A DNA stretch of 64,000 nucleotides from Megalonaias nervosa. Taxonomy: Eukaryota; Mollusca; Bivalvia; Unionida; Unionidae. The position numbers were made by a program, and so were the translations under genes. Positions 12,515-25,049 of the stretch are shown one piece after another. Below the pieces are notes generated by a model that was given only the letters and a program-made list of their open reading frames with translations, was not told the DNA's origin and made no database searches. Position 1 is the first letter of the stretch, and each line of letters opens with the position of its first letter. Where the stretch lies: positions 18,442 to 82,441 of the forward strand of contig JAECUM010093720.1 of NCBI GenBank assembly GCA_016617855.1, in the 5' to 3' direction.

Positions 12515-12697
12515 TAAGTCAAGTCCAACTGCAAACTGTACAGACCCAGATCTGCCATTGCATAATGCACCTACAGATCTGGGTCCGTGCAATTTGATAA
12601 GATTAATTAGTTGAACAAACAACACAGACCCTGATCTGCAGTTGCATTATGTTATGACAGATCAGGATCATGGTTGTTTGTAGTTTGACTTGACTTA
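12515..12697. mobile_element. 183-bp MITE with TA target sites and nested hairpins
   Basis: The ends are imperfect ~43-bp inverted repeats (TAAGTCAAGTCCAACTGCA... / ...TGTAGTTTGACTTGACTTA) with TA at both edges, as for Tc1/mariner-type MITEs. Inside are two successive hairpins: CAGACCCAGATCTG/CAGATCTGGGTCCG and an ACCCTGATCTG/CAGATCAGGATC pair, each with a loop containing TTGCAT(A/T)ATG. It could fold as one long rod or two hairpins. Confidence 0.82.
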
Positions 12698-13218
12698 CAT
12701 GCGAGTTGAACGGTAAGTTCTTTTTCTTTTTATGAAGGAGTTACCTCCCAGGGAGGTATAAAAAATAATGCATAGCAAAAACATGAACTCATTATTAATT
12801 TTGGTTGTGATATGAAAAGCCAACTCACCATATGCTTCAACTTCATATAAATACAAAATAAAACAATAAAAATGAAAACTATTTCTTTAGAATCAGTTAA
12901 AATTCATACAAAAAATTTTATTCAGCTAAATACTGCATAGTAAAATGCCTACCATATGCAGGCAATTACTTACTAGGAAGGGAGACAACTTATATATCAT
13001 GTGAATAGAGAATACAACAACACAAAGTTACTTCATTAGATAAACTACAAACTTATGAATTTAGTCAACTCAAATCTTGGTTAGTCAACTCAAATCTTGG
13101 TAAATCAAATTACATGGATGCCCTTCTGTATAATTATGGAGACTGACAAGATAAAACTTTAAAACACCACTGCCACTCATTTCTCAAAGTAAAACAGATA
13201 GATTATTATCACAGCAAT

Positions 13219-13349
13219 GTGATCTTGGTTGATAGATCACGTCAAGTTGTCAGCTTCAGAAAATCCAGATCATTATGAGACATGATATATTGAGTCACGA
13301 TCTTTATTTTCTGATGCTGACAACAAGACATGATCCAGGAATCATGATC
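13219..13349. repeat. Imperfect fold-back element, about 50-bp arms
   Basis: GTTGTCAGCTTCAGAAAAT in the left arm pairs with ATTTTCTGATGCTGACAAC in the right. Pairing extends outward through GATC-rich sequence. No target duplication is evident. Confidence 0.7.
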
Positions 13350-13533
13350 AATTTACTAATGTAAGATTTTTATTATATACCTAAAAATTTTCAGACAAAT
13401 GAAGAAATTCTAAAAACTGAAGAAAACAAAAAATTGTTTAAGATTTCAATCAATCTTCAGCTCAACTCATAATCAGAATGTCAGTTTTATGAACAGCTGA
13501 TATACGTATGAATATCTCTTTTTCGAATGAAAT

Positions 13534-14622
13534 CATAGCTGCCAACCTGCAAGTACAAAAATACTGATTGCTTATGACAAAAATACAGATTTTCAGGACC
13601 AAATACTGATTTTTTAAAATTTTAATGCATATGTAACTACTTACAACATATACAACCATCAGTAAGGTAGGACAGTGCCTTACATAATTATTTAATGTCA
13701 AAGATGCATGTGTTGCACACTTGCACCTTCTGGACAGGCACCCTGTTCCATTTGGGTGCCCATTCAGAAGGTGCAAGAGTGCAACACACTCAGACACAGG
13801 CTGTTTATAGGAGCCTTTTCCACACCTTGTTTATTTTTTTCAATTATTATCGATTGTGTGATTTTCTTACTGAACTGTTTTCATTCTAGCATACGAGTCA
13901 TCCATTGCGATTTTACTGTCTAGAAAACGTGTGCAAAATAAATCGCCAGCAACACTAGTTACTGAAAGAGGATGGTTCATTTCTAAAAGAAATTTAATAA
14001 ACTGAATTTCGATCGAATTACATCAAGGTTCTCTCTGGTATTTATATACATCCAAATTCAGGCTGAGTTGTCTATGATGAAGCAGCAAGCTGATGTTTAT
14101 TAGCTTTTTCATGTTCTTGTATTTCATGTGCGCCTCCATGCCCAATAGCGAAATCACATTACACAATTTCCAAAACGTAAAGTCTTCTCCTTTACTAGAT
14201 GATTTCACAAATCTAAACAAGACAGCACAATTGTCCTTTCAGTTCTGTTTTCTTGTCTTTTCTGGTGAAAATTCTGAATATTCTGCTTTCCTATTCAACA
14301 TGATTAGAAGTTGAATATTACGAAGATGAGACACAGTGGTAGCGGTAACTGTTTACAAAATCCAATATGGCAGATAAAGACAGGCATGGTAGTCTCGATT
14401 TCAAATGAACCCATCATATTGTAGAACTGTACTCCTATATACATGCGATATGTTTCTATCAGAATGGAACCGAGTACCCGTTCTAAACTGAAAATTGCAA
14501 GGAAATTTTTTATTAATTTTTTTTAAAATTAAGAACGTATTTTTTGCAAAAAAAATGTACACACGTATTCAGGTCCAAAATATGGGACGTATATGGAAAA
14601 AACGGGACAGTTGGCAGCTATG
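13534..14622. mobile_element. 1089-bp DNA transposon with 13-bp TIRs and 6-bp target duplication
   Basis: Starts CATAGCTGCCAAC and ends GTTGGCAGCTATG (perfect 13-bp terminal inverted repeats), flanked by TGAAAT at 13528-13533 and 14623-14628. A minus-strand frame (about 14220-14023) encodes a 65-residue peptide with a KYKNMKKL stretch and no domain I recognise, perhaps a transposase scrap. A 25-bp-arm hairpin lies inside at 13708-13795. The same terminal motif ends another element at 51124. The 6-bp duplication is unusual (hAT gives 8, Mutator 9). Superfamily not assigned. Confidence 0.85.
13708..13795. repeat. Hairpin inside the 1089-bp transposon
   Basis: GTGTTGCACACTTGCACCTT pairs with AAGGTGCAAGAGTGCAACAC, and inside them GGCACCC pairs with GGGTGCC. 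It may be a separate nested fold-back insertion. Confidence 0.8.
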
Positions 14623-15249
14623 TGAAATGTTCATAACAACAATCACTCATAGTGAACACCAAGTTTTTTGACATATGGGGGGCAGCAGACCCATATATAT
14701 GATTTAGTTATTGTACAGTTGTCAAACTTTGCAGCATGGAAGCTATTGCCATCTGATTAACTAGGAAAGTTTATTCAAAGGCTCTGCTGATAGTGTTTGA
14801 ACTGTTTCTGGCAGAACATTGTGAGAGGCTCCAATAGGGACTTGGCATGGGAATGACAGCATTATTTTGAGTTATTTACAGCTAGTCTGAACAAAGCGTT
14901 GCAACTTGATGATACAGATTTGATAAAGAAAAGAAAAAGTTGTTCCAGCTTTGTTTGAGAGTATGGCAATATGGACTCAGAAAAGGAAATACAGTAAAAA
15001 CTGTTATGAACGACCTCTGCTATGAGCGACCACCTGTTATTTCCGACCACAATCGTAATGCATGGATCGATTTTATTATATAAACGCTGTCATGAGCAAC
15101 CACCTGCTGAACACGACCAGCGACCACAATGTCTCGGCAAAATATGCATTTCAACACTGCAATGAATGACCGCATTGCAAAAACAAGGATATAATCCACC
15201 AACTTTATTTAATCCCTGTAACAACAACCGCTCATACTGTTCTGAAAAA

Positions 15250-15275
15250 AAATAAATAAATAAATAAATAAAATA
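15250..15275 (+). repeat. (AAAT)n microsatellite
   Basis: AAATAAATAAATAAATAAAT run. Confidence 0.9.
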
Positions 15276-15367
15276 GGCTGGCTATTGAAATCTAAAATTT
15301 TGAGGGAGCTGATAGGGTATTATAGTTTCCCTTGTAAACCAGACTAAAGTACATGTAGATTATTCCC

Positions 15368-15465
15368 TAGTCTGGTTCCCTGCTTCTCATGCTCCTTGCA
15401 TTGTTCTCTGCTATTCATATAGGTGAGAGCTACGCAGAAAGCATTCGAAGCAGGGAACCAGACTA
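15368..15465. mobile_element. 98-bp MITE (family M9), 9-bp target duplication
   Basis: Perfect 19-bp inverted ends TAGTCTGGTTCCCTGCTTC and GAAGCAGGGAACCAGACTA, flanked by a perfect direct repeat ATTATTCCC at 15359-15367 and 15466-15474. Nine-base duplications are characteristic of Mutator-like transposition. A second member is at 38697-38769. Confidence 0.9.
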
Positions 15466-16186
15466 ATTATTCCCATACTTAGCCTGCTTCCCGGCCTTAA
15501 CGTAGATCATGAGTAGAACCCAGCATCCGTATGAACGACCGTATCGCGAGAACATAGACACCACTGACCTATATGTAATCAATTACTACAACGACCGCTT
15601 ACTTTTACGATTGTTTTGATCAAAAACAAACATAAAAAGAATAATAATAATAATAATTTAAAAAAAGGATTGTGGCTACCGGTGAAAGATGTTAGTCTGT
15701 AAACCAGGCTAATGTACATGTCACGAATTGCCATTCTTGTGCCGAAATTGACATAGTGGTTGCGTATATTGTTTGTCTTTAGCGTTAATCCATATTGCTT
15801 GGGAGTGAATAAGGTCATTGTCTATTAAACCAGCAAGAGTGAATAGTTTGCGGGATTCGATTAATAGTTTTCAAGACTTGTGATTTTTGTTGGGTTTTTT
15901 TCCCCTGACGTTAAGTGATTACATCCCAATCAAAGCTGTCGTCTATTCAAGTTGGTGCGACCAGGTCACACACTTTGTTTATCGAGTTAATCCCTACATT
16001 TCTTCTTTGAATGAAGTCGTTCACTTTTGTCTCTGAGTAAATGGTTCTGTTTCTGGATGAGATAATTGTTTCTTTTTATTTCATTAATTGTTAGATATGC
16101 AATGCACATGATTAGATTTTTCATATTTTCCTAAAGCCCAGTCAAAACCATCTTTATGTTCGATATTACAACTGAGCACTAATAAT

Positions 16187-17058
16187 TGTTACGTATCGGC
16201 TCATTCAAAAGTAACAAAAGAAAAAAGTGAAGACAACAAGCTTTGTAATTTTTAACAAAAATAATTTATTTCCCTAGAAAACACGGTGAAAAGGTGAAAA
16301 CATGAAATAGGGTTTATGGTTTGTGAAGAAAATCCAAACATTTATTCTAATACTGAAAAAAATACAAGTCCTACCACTAAATAATTTTAACTGAATCCAG
16401 GTTCGAATCTTGATGACGTTCCAAGATGGAGGACAACGACGTCAGATGAAGTCTTCACACAAATGTCCAGAATTTCACGTTGAACCACAATTTGAACTGT
16501 ACTGTTCCAATTTAGAATGAACTTCACTGAATGTCTTTGTCCTAAACCACTTGTGTAATTCTCCAGGGAAAAATAAATTATTATTTAAAAAGTAGATGAA
16601 CTCCTATAGCTGTCATCTATAACAAGACACATCTCGAGCTCTACAGATGTAAAGAAAAATAAACTCTTTCCAGCACAAGAAAATAATACCTTCTTCTCAT
16701 GGTATAAGAACGACCGACTATTTCACCGGGACCTAAGTGTTTAAAAACCGAACAAAGACGTCATTTCATGCACACGTACGAAGAACACGTGGTTATTTTG
16801 CAATAAACAATGCAATTTCACGTGGGCCAGGAAATGACTTTGGCAATAACTAATCGTTTACTTAAACTGACAAACTATGGCATGCAAAAATCGTGCTTAT
16901 GCGAGTCATACTACATTCTAAATAAACACGATGTTTCTTTCAAAAATATCAGGTCCTGTGAACATAATCATCATCATAATAAAATATAATGATACAAAAA
17001 TTAAATAAAAAGAATTCAAATTTTAACACACAAGTAATTAAACTACATGGTCGTAACA
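16187..17058 (-). mobile_element. 872-bp solo-LTR-like repeat, copy 1 (4-bp target duplication)
   Basis: Begins TGTTACGTATCGG and ends CATGGTCGTAACA. The TG...CA ends with a 7-bp inverted repeat TGTTACG/CGTAACA are typical of LTRs. TAAT flanks it at 16183-16186 and 17059-17062, as for Ty3/gypsy-type integration. The minus orientation is preferred because AATAAA-type signals then fall near the 3' end, but this is weak. The partner at 20606-21477 has exactly the same length. No gag-pol is present. A non-autonomous DNA element is the alternative. Confidence 0.75.
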
Positions 17059-17549
17059 TAATGTTAACACCTAGAGCCTTAATAACAATGGACAAACCTC
17101 CAACTAAAAAAGAGACATTTTAAGGCTAGAGAAAATAATTATTGTAACTGAAAGAAGTGAAAAATAGCAGACCACTCGCAAAAAGCAGTTTAAATGTCGG
17201 TAAAACAAATTTAGGTTGTTATAAAGGAAAAGGAGTAAATCAGAAATGATTTCATATGCTAATATATGTGATCTTCAAATGTAAATGTGATTTCATGTTT
17301 AATGATAGAAGTATATCTTTATTGCTATATAATTTTGATTTAGATGAATGCATACAATATTTTAGCAAGAACTATTGATAAAAAATAGAATACATGTACA
17401 GTGATTGTGGTTATTTGTCTTTAAATTGTTCTGAATCTGGACCTTGGAAACTGGTCTTTTTTGTACAAACCTGCTATGAGAGACCAATTGTCTTGAGAGA
17501 CCATTTTTTGTTGGTAGAAGGGGCGGTCTCTCTAACAGGTTTTACTGTA

Positions 17550-20500
17550 TCATTTTCCTACTTTTGAGATTTGATGGTAAAATTCTGGCTCATTTTTGGG
17601 TGGAAAATTGATAGGTATGTAATAAAGGCATTTATTATTGCATCATTATGCTTAAAACAGATAATTTACCTATTTGGGATGTAAATCACTGTTTTTCTTC
17701 AAATACTTTTTTCTTACTAACACACCTGCCAATTTCAAAATCAATTTCAACACCATCATATAATTTTTGTAATGTAAATCTGATGTCTGTGTATTATTGA
17801 ATCCTTTTATACAAGAAACTGAAGGGCCAACCTGAAATCCCCAATGGGGATACGACACTTTGACTGTAATGACATCAATCGAAGTTAGCATGATGATGGT
17901 GGAAATGAAATTAAGAAAATCCTTATTCTGGTCAAAGTTACAGAAGGTCAAAATACTGAGACTGAAAAAAAGACTATAGTACTGACCTTATAGCTTGTTC
18001 TACTGTGTGTTCCCTCCCCAGGAGATTCAGATGTTTTGGATTCAAGGCCTGAAATATCAACAATTTACTTCCATTTCAAGCAATAATCAGCAAAAGATTC
18101 TTATCACTGGTCTGAATGGAATGGCAGACACCTCTTTAATAATAATAACAGTAACATTGACGACCAATAACTTCTGTGTTTTGTTACTCCCTGTGGAAAG
18201 TAGGCCACTCCTGGAGGTATTGCAATACCAGGCCAACACGTGATGAGAGATTATCTTTACCAGTTCCAAAAATCAGTTTAATATCGAAGTTCCCAATTGG
18301 GGGAAATGTCATATATTAAGCTGCCAAGAACAGATACTACACTCTGATCATAGCTGAAAGGCTAAGAAGCAATAATACAAAAAATTCTTGTACATCATAT
18401 ATGTACAAAAATATCCATGTATATTGTATAAAAATATCTGTCACAAAATATTGGATAAAAATATCCAAGTCACAATATAGTGTATAAAAATATCCATGTC
18501 ACAATATATTGTATAAAAATATCTGTCACAATATATTGTATAAAAATATCCATGTCACAATACATTGTATAAAAATATCCGTCACAATATATGGTATAAA
18601 AATATCCATGTCACAATATATGATACCAACAAATTATGATAAATATGCAAAATAAAGCAAGAAAAATCAAAACAGGTAACTAAACTTTTTAATCATTAGT
18701 TTCTGCTAAACAATTCCAAGAAATTGTGAAAGAATTTGAATGTTAATTAGTTTTGTTCTCACATTCTTTGTACCACTGCAGTAGAAGGCATGTAACTATT
18801 CTACCTTTCTTGTCATCTCCCCTGATTACAAAAGGTCACCAATGGGGACAAATAAACACAGGTATATATCTCCTTCAGACCGCTAAATCAGCAGTGCCTT
18901 GTATTCAATCATATGACTGTCTAATAATTATTATTAAAAAAACCCAATCAATCAATATAATTTTGAAAGAGGATATTATATTCATATATAGTAACATACT
19001 GAGCTGAAGAAAAAGAAACAAATATGTAGAGGGGTTTTCTGGGGTTGGCTATCATGACAAACCACCAACTGGAAAATCCTTTTCATATGAATCAATAGAT
19101 CTTGTTACATGTACACTGAAATCATCATCTATTAGATTTGGAGATAAAAGTTTTCCACAGACCTAGAAGAAAAGTATAAAATGTTTGAAACCCTGAACAA
19201 AGAACACTCCAACAAAAATCATGAAAGAGCTTGCAGTTGAGAAAGAAACTTCTCACATAATAAAAGCATAAATAAAGCAATATTCGTGTTGTCATTACCT
19301 GAAGTGCAAAAATATGCATTTTCTTTCTGACTGATATTAAATATTTGCTTTATTTTTCAAAATAAATGATGTATCTATCACTAATCGCACTAATGTTATA
19401 ATTATGCATATTCATTAATTACATTTGTCCCTGTTTTCACTTTTTCAATCTACGCAATTATTACTTGAGCACAATGGGATTCAAACACATAGATTACGCT
19501 ATACGCAAGGGCAAGAGTTACATGGGGACCTCTAAAAAATGAAGAATGAAGTGTCATCCTGGCTAGACATCGAAGACCATCGAAGGTAACATCACTGTTT
19601 AATGGCTGAATACTCATTTTATAATCTCATTGGAATAATTGTCAATAAACAGCTTTTTCTAATGAAAATTATTTGCTTTTGGTATAAATTATGTTTATTT
19701 TCAAGCTAACAATCTCTGAAAGATGGTGAAAAACAATTCCAATAGGTTTCAACTTGTCACATACATGTTTGCCTCATGTGTATCTAAAAATCATTGGATA
19801 CTATGTCACTGCTTTTTGCACAACAAAACAAGATTCTGTTTGTTCAAAAAGTTAAGACATTTCGTTAAAAAAAAGTCAACTTTGAAACTCGTTTTTTAAA
19901 AATTGTTTTATTTGTGAAGTACTGATGCCATATTTCATTGTACATAACAGTGAAACTTCTGCTCATCCATGAGCACATCTCTGAGTGCCAATTCAGGAAT
20001 TTTAAGTTTAAAACAAACTTTGAAACTCACTTCTCCATAGCCATCAAAGCTTTTATTTCACCAGGTACTCAATTTGCTTGCCTTGCTTTCTTTAATGACA
20101 GGGATAAATAATGTGGTTTAATTGTTACTTACACAATATTATTTATAACACGTGTTCAAGTGACCAAATGAAATGAATTGACCTGAAACTCAACCATGAC
20201 AGCTAGCTCTTACACAGGATTTCCATGTCTTTTAACTTTTTTTAAAATTCCATTCTCTTTATTAGATTTGATACAAAAAGACAATTAAAGTGATAATACA
20301 AAGCAAGTCAGATTTTAATTGCGTGTAACAATACAAAAAATACACCCACAAATCAAAGTTAATTAGGTTCTCACAGAAAAGTCTGTGACATAGCTGTGAC
20401 AGTAGATAAGTAATTTTTCACACTGAATACAAGAGGGAATATCGCATTTCTGATGATTACAATGAAACTGAATAAAAATATATTACTGAAAACAAAAATT

Positions 20501-20605
20501 TCACTTGATGAAACTTAATTCATTGCTATTTATTTCTTACAGCATTGCCACCATTAGTGATATTTTCACCAATTGAAATTTTATCAAATATTGTTATTTA
20601 CAATG
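17550..20605. other. No gene seen between the two LTR-like repeats
   Basis: Contains the 18.4 kb minisatellite. A good acceptor (TTCCCTCCCCAG) before 18022 is followed by short frames without family resemblance. No gag, protease, RT or integrase motif was recognised. Confidence 0.5.
18391..18628. repeat. Minisatellite, about 28-33 bp unit
   Basis: Alternating units built on TATAAAAATATCCATGTCAC and TATAAAAATATCTGTCAC plus AATATATTG, about eight copies. Very AT-rich. Confidence 0.92.
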
Positions 20606-21477
20606 TGTTACGTATCGGCTCATTCAAAAGTAACAAAAGAAAAGAGTGAAGACAACAAGCTTTGTAATTTTTAACAAAAATAATTTATTTCCCTAGAAAA
20701 CACGGTGAAAAGGTGAAAATATGAAATAGGACTTACGGTTTGTGAAGAAAATCCAAACATTCATCCTAGTACTGAAAAAAATACAAGTCCTACCACTAAA
20801 TAATTTTAACTGAATCCAGGTTCGAATCTTGATGACGTTCCAAGATGGAGGACAGTGACGTCAGATGAAGTCTTCACACAGATGTCCAGAATTTCACGCT
20901 GAACCACAATTTGTACTGTACTGTTCCAATTTAGAATGAACTTCACTGAATGTCTTTGTCCTAAACCACTTGTGTAGTTCTCCAGGGAAAAATAAATTAT
21001 TATTTAAAAAGTAGATGATCTCCTATAGCTGTCATCTATAACAAGACACATCTCGAGCTCTACAGATGTAATGAAAAATAAACTCTTTCCAGCACAAGAA
21101 AATAATACCTTCTTCTCAAGATATAAGAACGACCGACTATTTCACCGGGACCTAAGTGTTTAAAAACCGAACAAAGACGTCATTTCATGCACACGCACGA
21201 AGAACGCGTGGTTATTTCGCAATAAACAATGCAATTTCACGTGGGCCAGGAAATGACTTTGGCAATAACTAATCGTTTACTTAAATCGACAAACTATGGT
21301 ATGCAAAAATCATGCTTATGTGAGTCATACTACGTTCTAAATAAACACGATGTTTCTTTCAAAAATATCAGATCCTGTGAACATAATCATCATCACAATA
21401 AAATATAATGATACAAAAATTAAATAAAAAGAATTCAAATTTTAACACACAAGTAATTAAATTACATGGTCGTAACA
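20606..21477 (-). mobile_element. 872-bp solo-LTR-like repeat, copy 2
   Basis: Same ends and same length as 16187-17058, in the same orientation. I count about 30 substitutions and no indels (about 96-97% identity by hand). The flanks (AATG left, TGTG right) do not form a target duplication and do not match TAAT. The two copies are therefore not simply the LTRs of one intact provirus, and the 3.5 kb between them contains no retroviral coding sequence I can see. Confidence 0.75.
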
Positions 21478-24400
21478 TGTGTACTTTAAAAAATTTGTAA
21501 ATAAAATGTAACAAAATATTGGACTTTTCTTATAAAAGTTGATAATTTCATGATGTTGATCCAATTTCTGGACACTGCTGTTTTCAATGATAAAATGAGC
21601 AGTATATCAGGGTTTCATTACCAATTTTGATTGTGAATTTCTTCACATTCAACAAAAAAAATGTCTATTTATTTGGCATTTTCAAGAATAAAAATGGAAT
21701 CCATGCCAGCCCCCACATGATAAGCAGGTTCTAAAGTTATCTAGGCATGAGTTATCAAAGGAGTGGTGTATTATTATTATTACAAAGACAGCAAAACGTG
21801 TTTCTAAATCAAATCCACGGGTGCAATGCTCTAGCAATGGCTATATTTCAACTCAGATTTTCAAGCCAAAAATATAGGGGAAAAGAACACATGGTTTTTA
21901 CCTGTACACCTACTGACACTCTGTTTACCCCTGCTGTCTTGAAATCCCTGGAAAGAAATTGCATAGGATAAGCGGAATCAAGTTAATGACCACAGAGTTT
22001 AATGCAACAAAATCTAAAAAATATATCTAGATGGCTAAGGTTATTACAATTTACAAACAACAATAAACCTATGGTTCCCCTAGAATTATACTGTAATATG
22101 CATATAACCTAATAAATGCTGATGTTAATCACAGTATGTACTGGCTTGTTGGATGGATGAGAGGTAACATTAACAGTATTTATGTCGATCAAATATATCT
22201 ACTTTTCAATTCATAGTAATCCACTGTTTAAGTATTTTAAACAGTTACAATGACTGAAGTAAAGATATCCTTCAGAAAACTGGGTGCTCTTTGAAACCAA
22301 GTTGCATCTGATGGATCCATATTTGATAATTGATTATAAAAATGTGGAGCAGGTGTTTATGCATAAACCTTTTCAGCAACATTCTTTCATTACCTGTCAG
22401 AATTTCATCTTTGCTTATAAATAAAAACTCTAATTTTAATCTGTGCTGCCTTTCTTAAGACCTATTTTAAAAAAAGTGACACTCAGGAGAAATTATCATT
22501 GAATGCATTTTCCTTTTAAGACAGAATTACCTCCCATACATCATTCTCTGCCACATTTGTATAATTTGTGTTTTTATAATGACTACAGAGTTCAATCTAG
22601 GATTCCACCTGATGGGGATGATGGCTTGTGCTGATTTTCAGAAAAGGCCACCAACAGATAATGAAAGAACCTGTCTGAAAAACTTGTTTAACAAAATTTA
22701 AACACAACTCTAAAGTATCTAAAAAAAGCTTTAGTGAGAGAGAAAGGCAACACCAAATATAAGGTCTTTTTCTGCCAACTATTTTCCTGTTCCAAAAAAC
22801 AAATGTCTTCATAACTCTGGTTCACTTATATGAAATAGTATTCTGCAGGAAATACAGGAAAGTAAAACAATAAATTCATTTCACTATTATCTGATAATAA
22901 ATCAGATATAGCTCTCATTTCTAAATGACTGATTACATAGACATATATCTACCTCCATTACTGTCCCATAATTATAATTATATAACAAAGATAACGTTGT
23001 ATACAACTTAGTATTAACACTGGTCTCATGTACACTTCTCTGTATATCGTGATCATAAAAACACATTGAAGTGTAATGCGAAATTTTTTTTGTCTTATCA
23101 CCATGCCGAACAAATGCACAAGTTTTATTTTACTAGGAAATAAGCTATTAGTCACAAAATAGGCACATGTATATGTATCTGTGTGTGTGAATGTGGTATA
23201 TGTGTGTGTGTGGTAAACTTTATTCCAACCAAATTCCTGACATTTACCATTAAAATTAATGAAGAATCAGACTGTTCAGGATTGCATTTCCTTCCTTGAC
23301 TATGGCACAACTTGCTGTTATGTGTGACATCATGGAGGAACTGGCCAACAAGAGTAATTAGTTGTCCAACAAGACAGACCAGGTCTTGATTCTGACTTCT
23401 AGGGTCAGTAAAGCTTGTAGATCATTATTATATTTTGAATCCTTTTCTTTCCTTATCTTTATTGCTTGGTTGGACTTTCTGCCCATGCAGGCTTTTAACC
23501 TGTGTCTAACACATTAAACAACTGTCAAGTTCACAAGTCATGCAACTGTCAAGTTTACAACCAATGCATTGATATAACTGTAAAACAGTTTCACGTGTAA
23601 AAACATATTTGTTAGGTTTTTTCATACAAGACTTACATTTAAAAAATATTTCCCATTTCTACTTAAGTCAGCTTTTGAGAACAAAGTACCAGCAAAAAAG
23701 TCAATTTTTTTTATTTATTGGAACGTAAATCTTGGACATGAAGTTCAACTTACTGATTTGATTTTATTACATTTGAACCTAAGATGGAGAATTGTTAGCT
23801 TTTAACAATTAAATATTTTGAAGGTAAATCAAATCTCATGTTAATAAATAGACAATATCTTGTGTTAAACCCTACCCATGTTTACCCAAGTTCAATCCAT
23901 TCAAATAAATATATTCTTTTAATTGGTTGATCAATATTGATTTTTATCAAGTAAATCACATCTCTGAATTACAAATACTGGCTTTTCATCGGTTAATCCA
24001 ACTGAATATACATTTTTATGCTTGATAATGTATATGGATAATTATCAAGTAAATCACCTATTTGAATGTTAATATTAGCACTGAAAAATAAAACAAAGTT
24101 ACGGATAACATGGAATATTTATCTCACATCTTTTCAGATCTGACGAGTCTTAAAACAAAATTTCTAATCTGCTTTCTGTCCATGGAGACATGCCAGAGAT
24201 ACAAAGATGTCATATAGCATACACATAGCAAAACTGCAAGTGGAACGCTTTCCGATTGACAAAGATTTAGATATTAATAAAGAAATTGAAGATACAGGGA
24301 ACATGAACAATTTCAACATTGTCTAATTTGATGGTTGGGATATCCAGGATAATCAGTGTTTAAATATACATGATGGCATGGCCTGGAGCTCTAAAACTTC

Positions 24401-25049
24401 CATGCTAAAAGTTGAGCTTTAAATTTAGTGTTGCCAAATCAAACTCAAAGTCAGAATTTTATGATCTCAAGGCCAGAAGCCGCAGGAACCAGAAATGCTA
24501 CCAAAACAATATGATTTGATTCTCATCTATTTATGAGAGGAAAATATTTCAGCTGACTGTTTCTTATTAGTACCCTGAATCATACTGCATGTATCAATTC
24601 AGCATCTCAGTAAATACAATAAACATTAATGTGTTTTTAAGTTGGTGTGTCTGTGTGAAAGCATACATGAAAAACAACAACTTACATTTGGTATCTGCAA
24701 TGGAAAATGTAGCAGGTGGGGGCAACTCATTTTAATTATGCAATATTTACCATTTGCTATTTTACAGCTTTCATTTTTTTTTGTGTAAAAAAATTTTGTT
24801 CATTCAATGTGAATACATCCTCCTACAGAGTGGTGAATTGTCAATGAGACATGATATACTGGTGCACCTTGCATGACCATGCGCAGAACAGTCATCTTTT
24901 CATTAGATAACATTATGCCAAGAGATCAGTGCATCGTGGGAGGTCATTCAGTAATAGCTATCAGTAAGTACTGCATAATGAAAATACCATCTGCTCACCC
25001 CAAAACTGTATTTTAACAACAGCAATAATTAACCCATAGCTATTGTGAT
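21478..25049. other. AT-rich stretch, no confident gene
   Basis: Holds a (TG)n-rich patch at 23175-23213 and a 29-bp near-duplication around 23520-23570. A plus-strand frame at about 24190-24325 (HARDTKMSYSIHIAKLQVER, then FPIDKDLDINKEIEDTGN) looks protein-like but is isolated. Confidence 0.5.

Larger units (their letters stand above)
14990..17549. mobile_element. Possible pogo/Tigger-like element with nested insertions
   Basis: The left end at 14990 is TACAGTAAAAACTGTTATGA followed by several AACGACC/GAGCGACC repeats. The right end at 17549, read in reverse, is TACAGTAAAACCTGTTAGAG followed by AGACCGCC. Both abut TA. Such 'TACAGTAAAACCTGTTA...GACC' termini are typical of pogo/Tigger elements. 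If paired, the element is 2.56 kb and contains a diverged tandem duplication (about 15170-15355 versus 15540-15720), a 98-bp MITE and the 872-bp LTR-like repeat. No transposase is seen. The ends could also belong to two different elements. Confidence 0.45.

Noticed and set aside
17059..20605. Intervening sequence as the internal region of a provirus between the two 872-bp repeats
   Set aside because: Copy 1 has its own TAAT duplication, the outer flanks do not match, and no gag-pol motif or primer-binding site was seen.
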